Assembly: GCA_019119875.1 (NCBI GenBank)
Contig: DWWG01000160.1
Span: 1 to 64,000, forward strand
Direction: 5' to 3'
Source of the DNA: Candidatus Dietzia intestinigallinarum
Lineage (GTDB): Bacteria > Actinomycetota > Actinomycetes > Mycobacteriales > Mycobacteriaceae
Length of the DNA stretch: 64,000 bases
Part shown: piece by piece, positions 1 to 10,232 of the stretch
Numbering within the stretch: the first letter of the stretch is position 1
How the letters are laid out: the number at the start of each line of letters is the position of its first letter
The notes under the pieces: generated by a model
Databases searched by the model: none
Told to the model about the DNA's origin: nothing
What the model saw: only the letters and a program-made list of their open reading frames with translations
Position numbers and translations under genes: made by a program

Positions 1-21
1 GACCTCGCAGTGAGGAGAGCA

Positions 22-2832
22 GTGGCAGGCAAGCCCCGGGTACACGAACTGGCAAAAGAGTTCGGTATCACCAGTAAAGAACTTCTGACGAAGCTCCGCG
101 ATCAGGGAGAGTTCGTCAAGTCGGCGTCGTCGACACTCGAGGCGCCGGTCGTCCGGCGTCTCCGTGAGGCACTCGCGCCGGCCGGCGGTGAGGACACCGC
201 CCCGTCCACGTCCAAGACCGGTGGCGGCGCGACGCCCAAGCCCGGCGGCGCGGCAGGCAAGCCGGGCCCCCGGCCCGGTGCCGACCCACGTACCGCCGCG
301 CCCAAGCCCGGCGCGCCCAAGCCCGGGGCCAGGCCCGCGGCACCTGCCGCGGGGCCGAAGCCCGGTGCGGCACGGCCGGCACCGTCGGCTGCCAAGCCCG
401 GCGCCCCGGCCCCCAAGCCCGGCGCCACACCGACCCCGGGTGCAGCCGCGGCATCGGCACGCCCGGCCCCCGGGCCACGTCCCGCCGGTCCCAAGCCGGG
501 ACCCAGGACCCCCCGCGTGGGGAACAACCCGTACTCGAGTGGCACCACGCCTGCTCCCCGCCCGCAGGGTGGCCCCCGGCCGGGACCCGGACAGGCCGGT
601 CCCCGGCCCGGGCCGGGCCAGGCCGGCCCTCGGCCCGGTGGGGCACGTCCAGGACCCGGTCAGGGCGGTCCCCGTCCGGGCCAGCGCCCCGGCGCACCGG
701 GTCAGGGCGGCCCCCGCCCGAGCCCGGGGAACATGCCCCCACGTCCCAATCCGGGCCAGATGCCCGGCCAGGTGTCGCGTCCGCCTGCCGGACGTGGCCG
801 TCCCGGCGGCCCGGGCGGACGTCCCGGCGGCGGCGGTTTCCGTCCCGGTGGCGGGCCTCCCGCAGGGGGCGGCGGCTTCCGCGGTCGTCCCGGTGGCGGT
901 CGTGGGCGCGGCGGTGCCGCCGGCGCGTTCGGTCGTCCGGGTGGCGCTCCGCGGCGTGGTCGCAAGTCGAAGCGGCAGAAGCGTCAGGAATACGATTCGA
1001 TGCGGGCACCGGAGGTCGGCGGCGTCCGGCTCCCCGACGGTCGTGGGCAGGTCCTGCGGCTGGCGCAGGGGGCGTCGCTGAGCGACTTCGCGGACAAGAT
1101 CGACGTGAACCCGTCGCAGCTCGTCCAGGCGCTGTTCAACCTGGGGGAGATGGTCACCGCCACGCAGTCGGTGACCCCGGAGACGCTGCAGCTCCTCGGT
1201 GAGGAGATGGGCTACAAGGTCCAGGTCGTCAGTCCCGAGGACGAGGACCGTGAGCTGCTGGAGTCGTTCGATCTCTCGTTCGGTGAGGACGAGGGTGGCG
1301 AGGACGATCTCGAGCGCCGCCCGGCCGTCGTGACCGTCATGGGCCACGTCGACCACGGTAAGACGCGGCTGCTCGACAGCATCCGCTCCGCCAAGGTCGG
1401 CGAGGCCGAGGCGGGCGGCATCACCCAGCACATCGGCGCGTACCAGGTGACCGCCGAGGTCGACGGGGTCGATCGCACGATCACCTTCATCGACACCCCG
1501 GGTCACGAGGCGTTCACCGCCATGCGTGCCCGTGGTGCCAAGTCGACGGATATCGCGATCATCGTCGTCGCGGCCGACGACGGCGTCATGCCGCAGACGG
1601 TCGAGGCGATCAACCACGCACAGGCGGCCGAGGTGCCGATCGTGGTGGCCGTCAACAAGATCGACAAGGAGTCCGCGCAGCCGGACAAGATCCGTGGGCA
1701 GATGACCGAGTACGGCCTCGTTCCGGAGGAGTACGGCGGCGACACCATGTTCGTCGACATCTCCGCCAAGCAGGGCCTGAACATCGACTCGCTGCTCGAG
1801 GCCGTCGTGCTCACCGCCGACGCGGCACTCGATCTGCGGGCCAACCCGGACATGGACGCCCAGGGCGTGGCCATCGAGGCGCACCTCGACCGCGGTCGCG
1901 GTCCGGTCGCGACGGTGCTCATCCAGCGCGGCACCCTCCGCGTGGGGGACTCGATCGTGGCGGGCGACGCCTACGGTCGTGTCCGTCGCATGGTCGACGA
2001 GTACGGCGAGGATGTGGCCGAGGCCGCGCCGTCACGTCCGGTTCAGGTGATCGGCCTGACCAGCGTCTGTGGCGCCGGTGACACACTGATGGTGGTCGAG
2101 GAGGACCGCACCGCCCGGCAGATCGCGGACCGTCGCAACGCGCGCAAGCGCAACGCGCTCGCCGCACGCAGCCGGCGCCGGATCAGCCTCGAGGACCTGG
2201 ATTCGCATCTCAAGGAGACGAGTCAGCTCAACCTCATCATCAAGGGCGACAACTCCGGTACCGTCGAGGCTCTCGAGGAGGCCCTCATGGGTATCGAGAT
2301 CGACGACGAGGTCCAGTTGCGGGTCATCGACCGCGGTGTCGGTGCCGTCACCGAGACCAACGTCAACCTGGCGGCGGCGTCCGACGCGGTGATCATCGGG
2401 TTCAACGTCCGCGCGGAGGGCAAGGCCACCGAGATGGCGGGACGCGAGGGCGTCGACATCCGGTACTACTCGATCATCTACCAGGCGATCGACGAGATCG
2501 AGAGCGCGCTCAAGGGCATGCTCAAGCCGATCTACGAGGAGAAGCGGCTCGGCCAGGCGGAGATCCGCCAGATATTCCGCTCCTCCAAGGTGGGCAACAT
2601 CGCCGGTTGTATGGTGCTCGACGGCATCGTGCGGCGTAATGCGAAGGCCCGTCTGATCCGCGACGGCAAGGTCGTCCAGGATGAGATGACCGTCACGTCG
2701 CTGCGTCGTGAGAAGGATGACGTCACGGAGGTCCGCGAGGGCTTCGAGTGCGGTTTGACGGTGTCGTACTCTGACATCAAGATCGACGACATCATCGAGA
2801 CGTACGAGCTCGTGGAGAAGCCGCGCGACTGA
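22..2832 (+). CDS. infB: translation initiation factor IF-2
   Basis: IF-2 is the GTPase that brings initiator fMet-tRNA to the 30S subunit and promotes subunit joining. The core shows the G1 motif GHVDHGKT at about residues 441-448, DTPGHE and NKID, followed by the usual beta-barrel and C-terminal fMet-tRNA binding domains. The first ~330 residues are an IF-2 N-domain ([14 protein letters not shown]) followed by a long low-complexity Pro/Gly/Ala/Arg stretch with PRPGPGQ-like repeats, typical of actinobacterial IF-2. An in-frame GTG lies at 10, but the GTG at 22 gives the conserved start MAGK and has GAGGAG at 12-17, so I chose 22. It is the first gene of the rbfA-containing cluster. Confidence 0.97.
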   Translation: MAGKPRVHELAKEFGITSKELLTKLRDQGEFVKSASSTLEAPVVRRLREALAPAGGEDTAPSTSKTGGGATPKPGGAAGKPGPRPGADPRTAAPKPGAPKPGARPAAPAAGPKPGAARPAPSAAKPGAPAPKPGATPTPGAAAASARPAPGPRPAGPKPGPRTPRVGNNPYSSGTTPAPRPQGGPRPGPGQAGPRPGPGQAGPRPGGARPGPGQGGPRPGQRPGAPGQGGPRPSPGNMPPRPNPGQMPGQVSRPPAGRGRPGGPGGRPGGGGFRPGGGPPAGGGGFRGRPGGGRGRGGAAGAFGRPGGAPRRGRKSKRQKRQEYDSMRAPEVGGVRLPDGRGQVLRLAQGASLSDFADKIDVNPSQLVQALFNLGEMVTATQSVTPETLQLLGEEMGYKVQVVSPEDEDRELLESFDLSFGEDEGGEDDLERRPAVVTVMGHVDHGKTRLLDSIRSAKVGEAEAGGITQHIGAYQVTAEVDGVDRTITFIDTPGHEAFTAMRARGAKSTDIAIIVVAADDGVMPQTVEAINHAQAAEVPIVVAVNKIDKESAQPDKIRGQMTEYGLVPEEYGGDTMFVDISAKQGLNIDSLLEAVVLTADAALDLRANPDMDAQGVAIEAHLDRGRGPVATVLIQRGTLRVGDSIVAGDAYGRVRRMVDEYGEDVAEAAPSRPVQVIGLTSVCGAGDTLMVVEEDRTARQIADRRNARKRNALAARSRRRISLEDLDSHLKETSQLNLIIKGDNSGTVEALEEALMGIEIDDEVQLRVIDRGVGAVTETNVNLAAASDAVIIGFNVRAEGKATEMAGREGVDIRYYSIIYQAIDEIESALKGMLKPIYEEKRLGQAEIRQIFRSSKVGNIAGCMVLDGIVRRNAKARLIRDGKVVQDEMTVTSLRREKDDVTEVREGFECGLTVSYSDIKIDDIIETYELVEKPRD

Positions 2833-2848
2833 CGTCGGCGGACATCGA

Positions 2849-2888
2849 CGTGGGGGCAGGATCCGTGGAACACGGGCCTGCCCCCACG
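2849..2888 (+). terminator. nested hairpin between infB and rbfA (terminator or attenuator)
   Basis: A perfect 12-bp stem (2849-2860 with 2877-2888) encloses a second small hairpin CCGTG-GAA-CACGG (2863-2875). No T-run follows, so it may be a partial terminator or a processing site between the infB and rbfA messages. Confidence 0.55.
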
Positions 2889-2950
2889 GCACGCTGTTAC
2901 AAGGAGCGGTCGCGTCCGGAGCGGCCAGACCACCCTCAAGGAGGATCGCC

Positions 2951-3409
2951 ATGACCGGTAAGGGACGCGCGGGACGGCTCGGCAAGCGCATCGGTGAGAT
3001 CGTCGCCACGGCCATCGACAACGAGATCAAGGATCCGCGGCTGGAGTTCGTGACCATCACCGACTCCCGCATCACGCCTGATCTGCGGGTGGCCACGGTG
3101 TACTACACGGTCCGCGGGGAGACCCTCGACGAGGAGCCCGACCTCGAGGCCGCCGAGGAGGCACTGGCGGCCGCACGCGGTCGGCTCCGGACGATGGTCG
3201 GCAAGCAGACGGGGGTCAAGTTCACACCGGAACTGACCTTCGTCCCGGATTCCGTGCCGGATGCCGCCCGGCACCTGGAGGAACTGCTCGCCAGGGCGCG
3301 CGCCAGCGACGAAGAGGTCCGCAGGAACGCCGAGGGCGCCCGCCCGGCCGGTGACGAGGATCCGTACCGGCGGCCGGGGGAAGGACTCCCGGAAGACGAC
3401 GACCGGTGA
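2951..3409 (+). CDS. rbfA: ribosome-binding factor A
   Basis: RbfA is a KH-type protein that binds the 30S subunit during late 16S rRNA maturation and cold adaptation. The 152-residue product has the family start ([18 protein letters not shown]) and the central strand pattern around [21 protein letters not shown] strong AAGGAGG lies just upstream of the ATG. The C-terminal ~30 residues are a charged, probably disordered tail. The stop overlaps the start of the following DHH gene by four bases (GTGA), implying translational coupling. Confidence 0.95.
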   Translation: MTGKGRAGRLGKRIGEIVATAIDNEIKDPRLEFVTITDSRITPDLRVATVYYTVRGETLDEEPDLEAAEEALAAARGRLRTMVGKQTGVKFTPELTFVPDSVPDAARHLEELLARARASDEEVRRNAEGARPAGDEDPYRRPGEGLPEDDDR

Positions 3410-4386
3410 CGATCCCCGTCGACTCCGGTGGCGCGGCGGACGTGCTGGCGCGACACGACGTGGTGACCGTGCTGTGTCACGTGCGTCCCGACGCGGACGC
3501 ACTGGGCAGCTCGGCCGGTCTGGCGCGGGCACTCCGCGGTTCCGGGGCGACCGTCCACCACTCGTTCGACCCCGGTGTGGTGCCCGATGCGCTCCGGGTC
3601 ATCCCGGGGGCCGGGCAGGTGGTGCCGTTGTCCGAGGTGCCGGCACACGACGGACTCGTGGTGACCCTCGACTGCGCGAGCCCGGACCGGGTCGGCGACT
3701 GGGGGCGTCTCGCCGCCGCCGCCTCCGAGATCCTGGTGGTGGATCATCACGGATCCAACCCCGGGTTCGGAAGCCACATTCTGCTGGATCCGCAGGCCGC
3801 GTCGACGTCCTCGCTCGTACTGGACGTGCTTCAGGCCGGCGGCTACGACGTCGACCCGGACGTCGCCACAAGCCTGTACGCCGGTCTGGTCACGGATACC
3901 GGATCCTTCCGGTGGGGAGGTGCGGGTGCCCACGACACCGCGAGCCGGCTGCTGGCCAGCGGCGCGGAGACCGCCAGACTCGGCTATGCCCTTCTCGACG
4001 CCCACCCCTTCTCCTGGTTGTCGGTTCTCGGCTCACTCCTCGGTTCCGCCAGGCTCGAGGAGGACGCGGTGGGAGGCCGCGGGATCGTCTGGCTCGCGGT
4101 GCCGCACCACGTGATCGCCACGGTTGCCGAGGGCGAGGTCGAATCACTGGTCTCCCACCTGCGGGGCGTGCGCGAGGCGTGCGTGGCGGTGCTGCTCAAG
4201 GAGTATCGGCCGCAGGAGTGGTCGGTGTCGCTGCGCTCGCGCGACGGCGGCCCGGGCAGGGGCGTCGTGGACGTCTCCGCGGCCGCCACGGCACTGGGCG
4301 GGGGCGGGCATCCCGCGGCCGCCGGGTGCACGGTTCACGGCGACCTCGATTCGGTCACGGCGAGGGTTCGTGACCTCCTCGTCTGA
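3406..4386 (+). CDS. nrnA: DHH/DHHA1 phosphodiesterase (NrnA / CnpB type)
   Basis: A DHH-family phosphoesterase of 326 residues. Metal-binding motifs are visible: HVRPDAD at 25-31, VDHHGSN at about 112-118, and the DHHA1 glycine-rich motif GGGGHPAA near residue 300. Family members hydrolyse short oligoribonucleotides, pAp or cyclic dinucleotides. The positional counterpart in M. tuberculosis (Rv2837c, CnpB) degrades cyclic-di-AMP. Which substrate dominates here cannot be read from sequence. The gene overlaps rbfA by four bases, and its end overlaps the next gene's preferred start by 17 bases. Confidence 0.9.
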   Translation: MTIPVDSGGAADVLARHDVVTVLCHVRPDADALGSSAGLARALRGSGATVHHSFDPGVVPDALRVIPGAGQVVPLSEVPAHDGLVVTLDCASPDRVGDWGRLAAAASEILVVDHHGSNPGFGSHILLDPQAASTSSLVLDVLQAGGYDVDPDVATSLYAGLVTDTGSFRWGGAGAHDTASRLLASGAETARLGYALLDAHPFSWLSVLGSLLGSARLEEDAVGGRGIVWLAVPHHVIATVAEGEVESLVSHLRGVREACVAVLLKEYRPQEWSVSLRSRDGGPGRGVVDVSAAATALGGGGHPAAAGCTVHGDLDSVTARVRDLLV

Positions 4387-5824
4387 GCGGGACGCCGGGG
4401 ACCCGGTCGAGCCCCCGGGCCCGGGAGCCCTCACCGCGTGGGGGTCGCCCGAGGTCGGCGTGAGAGCGCTGGGGCGGCGACTGTTGTCGATCGCTCTGCC
4501 GGTCCTGCCGGTGCTGGCGGCGGAGCCGATATACCTGCTCGTCGACGGCATCGTGGTGGGTCGGCAGGGTCCGGAGGACCTCGCCGCGCTCGGGGTGGGT
4601 GCACTCGTCCTGCTGGTCCTCGGTACCCAGATGAACTTCCTGTCCTACGGGACCACCGCACGCGCAGCGCGTCTGCACGGCGCGGGGCGTCGGTCCGACG
4701 CCGTGGCAGAGGGGGTGCAGGCGACGTGGATCGCGCTGGCGGTCGGCGCGGTGGTGGTGGCCGCCGTCCTGGCCCTGCTCGGACCGCTGACGTCGGTGCT
4801 GGCCTCGGATCCGGAGGTGGCCGCGCGGGCGGCCGCCTGGCTCCGGATCGCGGTGTGGGGCATCCCCTGCATCCTCATCGCCTCGGCCGGCCACGGCTGG
4901 ATGCGCGGCGTCCAGCGGTTGCGGACCCCACTCGTACTGGTGGTGCTGGGAGTGGGTGTCTCCACCGTCGGGTGTGTGGTCTTCGTGCCCGGGCTGGGGC
5001 CGCTGCCCGCGTACGGCCTGCTGGCCAGCGCGTGGGCCAACCTGGCGGGACAGCTGCTCATGGCCGGCGGCTTCCTCGTGGCGCTCGTCCTGGAGCACAC
5101 CGGGTCGCTGCGTCCCCGGCGGGCGGTGATCATGAGCCAGCTCCGGATGGGCGTGGACCTGGTGATCCGCACGGCCTCGTTCCAGATCACGTTCGCGGTC
5201 GCCACGACAGCCGCGGCGGCGGCGGGCGTGGCGACGCTGGGCGCACATCATCTCGCGCAACAGTTGTGGGCCCTGTACGCGCTCGTCCTGGACTCGGTCG
5301 CGATCGCCGCACAGTCCCTGGTCGGTGCGGCGCTCGGCGCCGGCCTGGCGGCCCACGGCAGGGCGCTGGCGCGGGCGGTGGTGCTGTGGTCGCTCGGCCT
5401 GGGCGTGGCGCTCGCGGCGGTCACGGTGCTCATGCGTGGTCAGCTCGCGGCGGTCCTCGCCGGGGAACCCGACGTCGCGGGACGGTTGGTGGTGGCGTTG
5501 GTGGGCATGTCGGTGGTGGTGATCCCGGCCGCGGTCGTCTTCGGTCTCGACGGCGTGCTCCTGGGCGCCGGGGACGCCGCCTACCTGCGCACCACCACCG
5601 TGATCGCCGCGCTGGGCGGCTTCCTGCCCCTGCTGCTGGCCACCCGGCACTTCGGGTGGGGCCTGGTGGGAATCTGGTGGGGGATGGGAGCCTTCGTGAT
5701 GATGCGCCTGGTGGCGGTGGCGATACGGGTCCGCGGTGACCGGTGGATGGTCCTGGGCGACCGGCCCCCCGGCGCCCCGGCCGACGAGAGGAACGTCCCG
5801 GCCGAGAGAGGGGAGTCGCGATGA
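4370..5824 (+). CDS. dinF: MATE family multidrug/metabolite efflux protein (DinF-like)
   Basis: An inner-membrane antiporter of the MATE family with about twelve hydrophobic helices. The open frame runs back to 4124, but that part is the out-of-frame shadow of the DHH gene. The GTG at 4370 gives 484 residues, close to the family norm; a GTG at 4460 is an alternative. The first helix begins at about LLSIALPVLPVLAAEPIYLL, the usual MATE N-terminal motif containing the conserved Pro. Gene order rbfA-DHH-MATE is the same as M. tuberculosis Rv2838c-Rv2836c. The substrate is unknown. Confidence 0.88.
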   Translation: MTSSSERDAGDPVEPPGPGALTAWGSPEVGVRALGRRLLSIALPVLPVLAAEPIYLLVDGIVVGRQGPEDLAALGVGALVLLVLGTQMNFLSYGTTARAARLHGAGRRSDAVAEGVQATWIALAVGAVVVAAVLALLGPLTSVLASDPEVAARAAAWLRIAVWGIPCILIASAGHGWMRGVQRLRTPLVLVVLGVGVSTVGCVVFVPGLGPLPAYGLLASAWANLAGQLLMAGGFLVALVLEHTGSLRPRRAVIMSQLRMGVDLVIRTASFQITFAVATTAAAAAGVATLGAHHLAQQLWALYALVLDSVAIAAQSLVGAALGAGLAAHGRALARAVVLWSLGLGVALAAVTVLMRGQLAAVLAGEPDVAGRLVVALVGMSVVVIPAAVVFGLDGVLLGAGDAAYLRTTTVIAALGGFLPLLLATRHFGWGLVGIWWGMGAFVMMRLVAVAIRVRGDRWMVLGDRPPGAPADERNVPAERGESR

Positions 5825-6747
5825 GTGTCGGTCCCGGCCTGAGGGCGGTCTCCGATCTGCACGTGGGGCACCGGGGCAATGCCGGGGTACTGGACGAGAT
5901 CCGCCCGCACCACCCCGGGGACTGGCTCATCGTGGCCGGTGACGTGGCCGAGAAGACGTCGCAGATCCGCGACGCGTTGGCGCGGCTCGCCGACCGTTTC
6001 GAGCGCGTGGTGTGGGTGCCGGGGAATCACGAGCTCTGGATCGGCAGGGACGACGAGGGGGCCACCTCCACCACGAAGTACGACCGACTGGTCCAGGAGT
6101 GCCGCGCGATCGGGGTGGTGACCCCCGAGGATCCGTACCCGCTGTGGACGGGCCCGGGCGGGCCGGCGTGGGTGGTCCCGATGTTCCTGCTCTACGACTA
6201 CTCGTGGACTCCGGTCCCGGGCCAGTCCGGGACGACCGCGTTGGCGGGCGCCCGCGAGCGGCGCGTGGTGGCCTCGGACGAGTTCCTCATCGATCCGGGA
6301 CCGTTCCCGGATGCGGCCGCGTGGTGTCGGGACCGGCTGGTCGCCACCACCACCAGGCTCGCCCGGCTCGACCCGGCCCACCCGACGGTGCTGATCAATC
6401 ACTGGCCGCTCCTGCGCGACCCGACCCGCGTGTTGAGGCACCCCGATTTCGCGCTGTGGTGCGGCACCGAGCAGACCGCCGACTGGCATCGTCGTTACCG
6501 GGCGGCGGCGTGCGTGTACGGGCATCTGCACATCCCGCGGACGACCGTGCACGACGAGGTCCGGTTCGAGGAGGTCTCGCTCGGCTACCCGCGCGAGTGG
6601 AACGGGCGCGGTAGGCCTGAGCCTCTGCTGCGTCAGATCCTGCCCGCGCCGAGCTCTCCGCAGGTCAGGTGGCTGCGTGGCGACGCGGGGATGCCACGAA
6701 TCGCCCGCCCGGGGGACTCCGGGCCCTATCTGGAGGACGAGAGATGA
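5821..6747 (+). CDS. pptH: metallophosphoesterase, PptH-like phosphopantetheinyl hydrolase
   Basis: A calcineurin-type metallophosphoesterase with all the usual metal motifs: SDLHVG near residues 11-16, GDVAEK, VPGNHELW, a single His in INHW, and YGHLHIP. It overlaps the exporter upstream and pptT downstream by ATGA. The same pair in M. tuberculosis is PptH (Rv2795c), which removes 4'-phosphopantetheine from carrier proteins, beside PptT, which adds it. That adjacency supports the assignment. The family alone would only say phosphoesterase. The start at 5821 was chosen because earlier in-frame codons lie inside the exporter. Confidence 0.85.
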   Translation: MSVGPGLRAVSDLHVGHRGNAGVLDEIRPHHPGDWLIVAGDVAEKTSQIRDALARLADRFERVVWVPGNHELWIGRDDEGATSTTKYDRLVQECRAIGVVTPEDPYPLWTGPGGPAWVVPMFLLYDYSWTPVPGQSGTTALAGARERRVVASDEFLIDPGPFPDAAAWCRDRLVATTTRLARLDPAHPTVLINHWPLLRDPTRVLRHPDFALWCGTEQTADWHRRYRAAACVYGHLHIPRTTVHDEVRFEEVSLGYPREWNGRGRPEPLLRQILPAPSSPQVRWLRGDAGMPRIARPGDSGPYLEDER

Positions 6748-7520
6748 TCCACGCGATCCTGCCACCGGAGGTGGTCGCGGTGACCGACGCGGAGCTGGGG
6801 CTGGACGAGTCCGCCGTGCTCGCGTCGTTGTACCCGGTGGAGGCCCGGCAGATCGCGGGTGCGGTGGCCGGTCGCCGTGCCGATTTCGCGTGGGCGCGCG
6901 CCTGTGCGCGCGAGGCGATGAGCCGACTCGGCGTGCAGTCCGGCCCGATCGTGCGTGGCGGTAAGGGCATGCCGGTCTGGCCGCCCGGGGTGGTGGGCAC
7001 GCTCACCCACACCGACGGTCTGCGGGCCGCCGCGCTCGCCCCCGCGGACCGGGTCAGGTCGGTCGGGTTGGATGTGGAGCCACACGAGGCGCTCGCCGAC
7101 GGGGTGCTTGAGGTGGTCTCGCTGCCGGAGGAGGCGGCGTGGGTGCGGGCGATGGGCGCCGAGATCGGCTCGGTGCACTGGGACAAGCTCCTGTTCACGG
7201 CGAAGGAGGCCACCTACAAGGCCTGGTTCCCGCTCACCCGTCGGTGGTTGGGGTTCGAGGACGCGCACATCACCCTGGTGCCGGACTCCCGGTGTGGTGA
7301 GGGCCGTGTCGGCAGCCGGCGGGGCGATCACGGTGGTGACGACGACAACGACGCCACCGTGATCACCGGCAGTCTGCGTTCCCGCGTCCTGGTGGACCCG
7401 CACGCGGTGGACGGAGGTCCGGAACTGCTCGTGTTCGACGGACGCTGGGTGGTCCGGGACGGCTATGTCGCGTCGTCGATCGTGCTCGGGCGGCCCGGGG
7501 TCGATAGCGTGGGGCCGTGA
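6744..7520 (+). CDS. pptT: 4'-phosphopantetheinyl transferase (PptT type)
   Basis: A Sfp-type enzyme that transfers 4'-phosphopantetheine from CoA to carrier proteins of fatty-acid, mycolate and siderophore synthases. Signature residues are present: GLDVEP at about 108-113 (magnesium ligands D110 and E112) and KEATYKAW at about 154-161. The ATG at 6744 overlaps the preceding hydrolase stop by ATGA. The C-terminal third carries an extra loop at about residues 180-208 that is rich in Gly, Asp and Asn ([10 protein letters not shown]), which looks like a lineage-specific insertion. The product is 258 residues, slightly longer than usual. Confidence 0.93.
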   Translation: MIHAILPPEVVAVTDAELGLDESAVLASLYPVEARQIAGAVAGRRADFAWARACAREAMSRLGVQSGPIVRGGKGMPVWPPGVVGTLTHTDGLRAAALAPADRVRSVGLDVEPHEALADGVLEVVSLPEEAAWVRAMGAEIGSVHWDKLLFTAKEATYKAWFPLTRRWLGFEDAHITLVPDSRCGEGRVGSRRGDHGGDDDNDATVITGSLRSRVLVDPHAVDGGPELLVFDGRWVVRDGYVASSIVLGRPGVDSVGP

Positions 7521-8440
7521 CAGCACGCAGATCCGGTCCCCGCTCCGACGCCCGACCCGCACCCGAGCCCGGCCTCGTGGTGGTGGACAAGCCCGCCGGG
7601 ATGAGCAGCCACGACGTGGTGGCCCGTCTGCGGCGCTTCTTCGGCACCCGCAAGGTCGGCCACGCCGGGACGCTCGACCCGATGGCGACGGGCGTGCTGG
7701 TGGTGGGTATCGAGCGGGCCACCAAGATCCTGGGGCACCTCGCCCTGGAGACCAAGACGTACGAGGCCACCATCCGGCTCGGCCGGACGACCACCACCGA
7801 CGACGCCGAGGGGGAGACCACCGCCACCACCGACGCCACCGCGGTGACGGACGAGGCGATCGACGCGGGCGTGGCGGCGCTGACCGGCGAGATCGATCAG
7901 GTGCCCTCGGCCGTGAGCGCGATCAAGGTGGGCGGCCGCCGGGCCTACGACCTGGTGCGCTCGGGCGAGGAGGTCGAGCTGAGCTCCCGTCGGGTCACCG
8001 TCCGCCGGTTCGACGTCCTCGAGCGGGTCCGCACCGGGCAGGTGGTCGACCTCGTCGTCGTCGTCGACTGCTCCAGCGGCACCTATATCCGCGCGCTGGC
8101 CCGTGACCTCGGTGCGGCCCTCGGCGTGGGCGGGCACCTCACCGCCCTCCGGCGCACCCGGGTCGGACCGTTCGGCCTCGACGTGGCCCGTACCCTCGAA
8201 CAACTCGAGGAGAGTCCCGAGCTGTCCCTCGACCTCGATGCGGCGGCGCTGGCCGCGTTCCCGCGACGCGACATCGACGCCGACCAGGCTGAGGGACTGC
8301 GGCACGGTCGGTGGCTGCAGGCCCGCGGTGACACCGGTGTCGTGGCCGCGGTGGGGCCCGACGGGCGGGTCGCGGCGCTGGTGTCGGAGTCGGGTCGACG
8401 AGCCGCCCCCGTCGTGGTCATGCGCCCGGCCGGGCTGTGA
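7517..8440 (+). CDS. truB: tRNA pseudouridine-55 synthase
   Basis: TruB converts U55 in the T-loop of most tRNAs to pseudouridine. The 307-residue product has the catalytic block [14 protein letters not shown] with D54 as the expected nucleophile, and the conserved [11 protein letters not shown] motif near the N-terminus. The C-terminal region resembles the actinobacterial TruB_C extension rather than a full PUA domain. It starts with GTG, overlapping the pptT stop by four bases. Confidence in function is high because the catalytic motif is complete. Confidence 0.96.
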   Translation: MTARRSGPRSDARPAPEPGLVVVDKPAGMSSHDVVARLRRFFGTRKVGHAGTLDPMATGVLVVGIERATKILGHLALETKTYEATIRLGRTTTTDDAEGETTATTDATAVTDEAIDAGVAALTGEIDQVPSAVSAIKVGGRRAYDLVRSGEEVELSSRRVTVRRFDVLERVRTGQVVDLVVVVDCSSGTYIRALARDLGAALGVGGHLTALRRTRVGPFGLDVARTLEQLEESPELSLDLDAAALAAFPRRDIDADQAEGLRHGRWLQARGDTGVVAAVGPDGRVAALVSESGRRAAPVVVMRPAGL

Positions 8441-8463
8441 CGCGCGGGCGTAAGGTGGTCGCC

Positions 8464-9426
8464 GTGCAATTGTGGCGGACCTTCGACGAGATCGTGATCC
8501 CCGACGGCGGTTCCTCCGTGGCCCTCGGGGTGTTCGACGGACTCCACCGGGGTCATCGCGTCCTCGTGGACACGGCGGTCGAACTCGGCCGCGACCTCGG
8601 GGCGGACCCGGTTCTGGTGACGTTCGACCCCCATCCGGTGCAGGTGGTCAGGCCCGGCACCAACCCCCCGGTGCTCACTCCGCTCGAGCGACGCGCGGAA
8701 CTCGCCGGCGAGTTCGGTGTCGAGGCGGTGTTCGCGCTGCCCTTCGACGAGGAGATGGCGTCCTGGGAACCCGCCGCGTTCGTGGACAACGTCCTGGTCG
8801 ACGGTCTCGACTCCCGGGCCGTCGTGGTGGGGCGGAACTTCACCTTCGGGCGTCGTGCCTCCGGAACCGCACAGACGATGGTCGACCTGTGTGAGGCGCG
8901 GGGGATCACGTGTGAGGTCGTCGAGCTCCTCGAGGACGGGGGTGAGCGGGTGTCCTCCAGCCGCATCCGACGGCTGCTCTCCGGTGCCGACGTGGCGGCG
9001 GCCGCCGAGATCCTCGGCCGACCGCACCGCGTCTCCGGGCCCGTGGTGCACGGGGCCGGCCGCGGGGGCCGGGACCTGGGGTACCCGACCGCGAATCTCG
9101 ACCTGGCCGAGCACACGGCCGTGCCCGCCGACGGCGTCTACGCGGGTTGGTTCACCGTTCTCGACGACGCGCCGATCGACGGCACGATCGTCCCCGGGGG
9201 CCGCTATCCGGCGGCCATTTCGGTGGGCACCAACCCCACCTTCGGGGACGCGTCGCGCAGCGTCGAGGCGTTCGTCCTGGACGAGTCGGCCGACCTCTAC
9301 GGTCGGTTCGCGGCGGTGGACTTCGTCGACCACGTCCGGGATATGGAGAAGTTCTCGTCCGTCGACGAGTTGCTGGTGGCCATGGGTCGGGATGTCGCGC
9401 GGACGCGGGACGTGCTCGGACTCTGA
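8464..9426 (+). CDS. ribF: bifunctional riboflavin kinase / FAD synthetase
   Basis: RibF phosphorylates riboflavin to FMN and adenylates FMN to FAD. The N-terminal nucleotidyltransferase domain shows [11 protein letters not shown] (HxGH type) and SSSRIRRLL. The C-terminal kinase domain shows [15 protein letters not shown] at 8437 overlaps the truB stop, but the GTG at 8464 is preceded by AAGGTGG at 8452-8458 and gives the family-like start MQLWR, so 8464 is preferred (320 residues). No FMN riboswitch is seen upstream; the gene appears co-transcribed with truB. Confidence 0.95.
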   Translation: MQLWRTFDEIVIPDGGSSVALGVFDGLHRGHRVLVDTAVELGRDLGADPVLVTFDPHPVQVVRPGTNPPVLTPLERRAELAGEFGVEAVFALPFDEEMASWEPAAFVDNVLVDGLDSRAVVVGRNFTFGRRASGTAQTMVDLCEARGITCEVVELLEDGGERVSSSRIRRLLSGADVAAAAEILGRPHRVSGPVVHGAGRGGRDLGYPTANLDLAEHTAVPADGVYAGWFTVLDDAPIDGTIVPGGRYPAAISVGTNPTFGDASRSVEAFVLDESADLYGRFAAVDFVDHVRDMEKFSSVDELLVAMGRDVARTRDVLGL

Positions 9427-9504
9427 CCTCCGGATTGGGCGAACGGGACGACCGGCTGGTAACGTGGCTCGTCGGCCCGGCTGCGGTTCGCGGTGGCGGG
9501 GTCA

Positions 9505-9510
9505 TACATT
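9505..9510 (+). promoter_or_regulatory. -10 element of rpsO
   Basis: TACATT (TANNNT type) lies 29 bases upstream of the rpsO ATG in the ribF-rpsO gap. CAGGAG just before the ATG serves as ribosome binding site. No convincing -35 is seen. Confidence 0.45.
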
Positions 9511-9539
9511 TTCGCGGACTGGAACAACCAGGAGTCTCC

Positions 9540-9809
9540 ATGGCATTGAGCACCGAGCAGAAGAAGGCCGTTCTGGCCGAGTACGGGATCCACGAGACCG
9601 ACACCGGCTCGCCCGAAGCTCAGGTCGCACTGCTCTCCAAGCGCATCGAGCAGCTCACCGAACACCTCAAGAGCCACCAGCACGACCATCACTCGCGTCG
9701 TGGCCTGCTCCTGTTGGTCGGTCGCCGTCGTCGTCTCCTCAAGTACGTCGCCAAGGTCGACATCGAGCGTTACCGCTCGCTCATCCAGCGCCTCGGCCTG
9801 CGCCGCTGA
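9540..9809 (+). CDS. rpsO: 30S ribosomal protein S15
   Basis: An 89-residue S15, the usual size, which binds the three-way junction of 16S rRNA early in 30S assembly. The conserved blocks [21 protein letters not shown] and [12 protein letters not shown] are all present. The start at 9540 has a GGAG ribosome binding site; the frame extending upstream to 9147 is a shadow of ribF. It precedes pnp, as in most bacteria, with a strong hairpin in between. Confidence 0.98.
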   Translation: MALSTEQKKAVLAEYGIHETDTGSPEAQVALLSKRIEQLTEHLKSHQHDHHSRRGLLLLVGRRRRLLKYVAKVDIERYRSLIQRLGLRR

Positions 9810-10232
9810 GCCCGACCGCTCGCACGGATCTCGGGGGATCCCCGCCCTGGCACCAGGGCGGGGATTCGTCGTCTCCGGCGCACCCGCGTCGTCGGGGTCT
9901 CCGGGAAGTCCGCGCCGTCGGACCGGGGGCCCGGACGGACGGTGCGACCTCCGCCGGAGGGACGCGACCGCGCCACCCCGGTGCCCCGACGTGTTTTCCC
10001 TGATAGCCTGGCCGGTGGCCGGTGCACACGTACCGGGGTGGCTGACAGGTCCGATTGACGGTCCTCGGTAGTGGCTGCCGGAGCCGGGAGACGCCCGTAC
10101 GGGCGAGGCGCCCGATCCGGCCGCTTCGATCGAAGACCGAGGTCGTACCGGGGCCCCCTGAAATCGTGTCGCCCGGTGGCCCCGGCACCATCCCGCCGCG
10201 TGGCCCACGTCCCAGACACGACAGGAATATGT
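9810..10232 (+). other. long rpsO-pnp intergenic region / pnp leader
   Basis: This 423-base gap holds the rpsO hairpin, a possible -10 TAGCCT at 10004-10009 after a short T-run, and the small palindrome CGCCCGTACGGGCG at 10092-10105. I see no credible coding sequence. If the -10 is real, the pnp message has a structured leader of about 220 bases. Confidence 0.5.
9838..9865 (+). terminator. hairpin downstream of rpsO
   Basis: Perfect 13-base arms (9838-9850 and 9853-9865) form a GC-rich hairpin 28 bases after the rpsO stop. There is no T-run. Position matches the attenuator/processing hairpin between rpsO and pnp known in other bacteria. Confidence 0.65.

Noticed and set aside
540-980. Repetitive DNA in the 5' part of infB
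   Set aside because: Repeats follow codons for a Pro/Gly-rich disordered IF-2 segment and are not an independent repeat element.
2032-3096. Minus-strand frame of 354 codons opposite infB and rbfA
   Set aside because: Shadow of two well-supported genes; no start signals.
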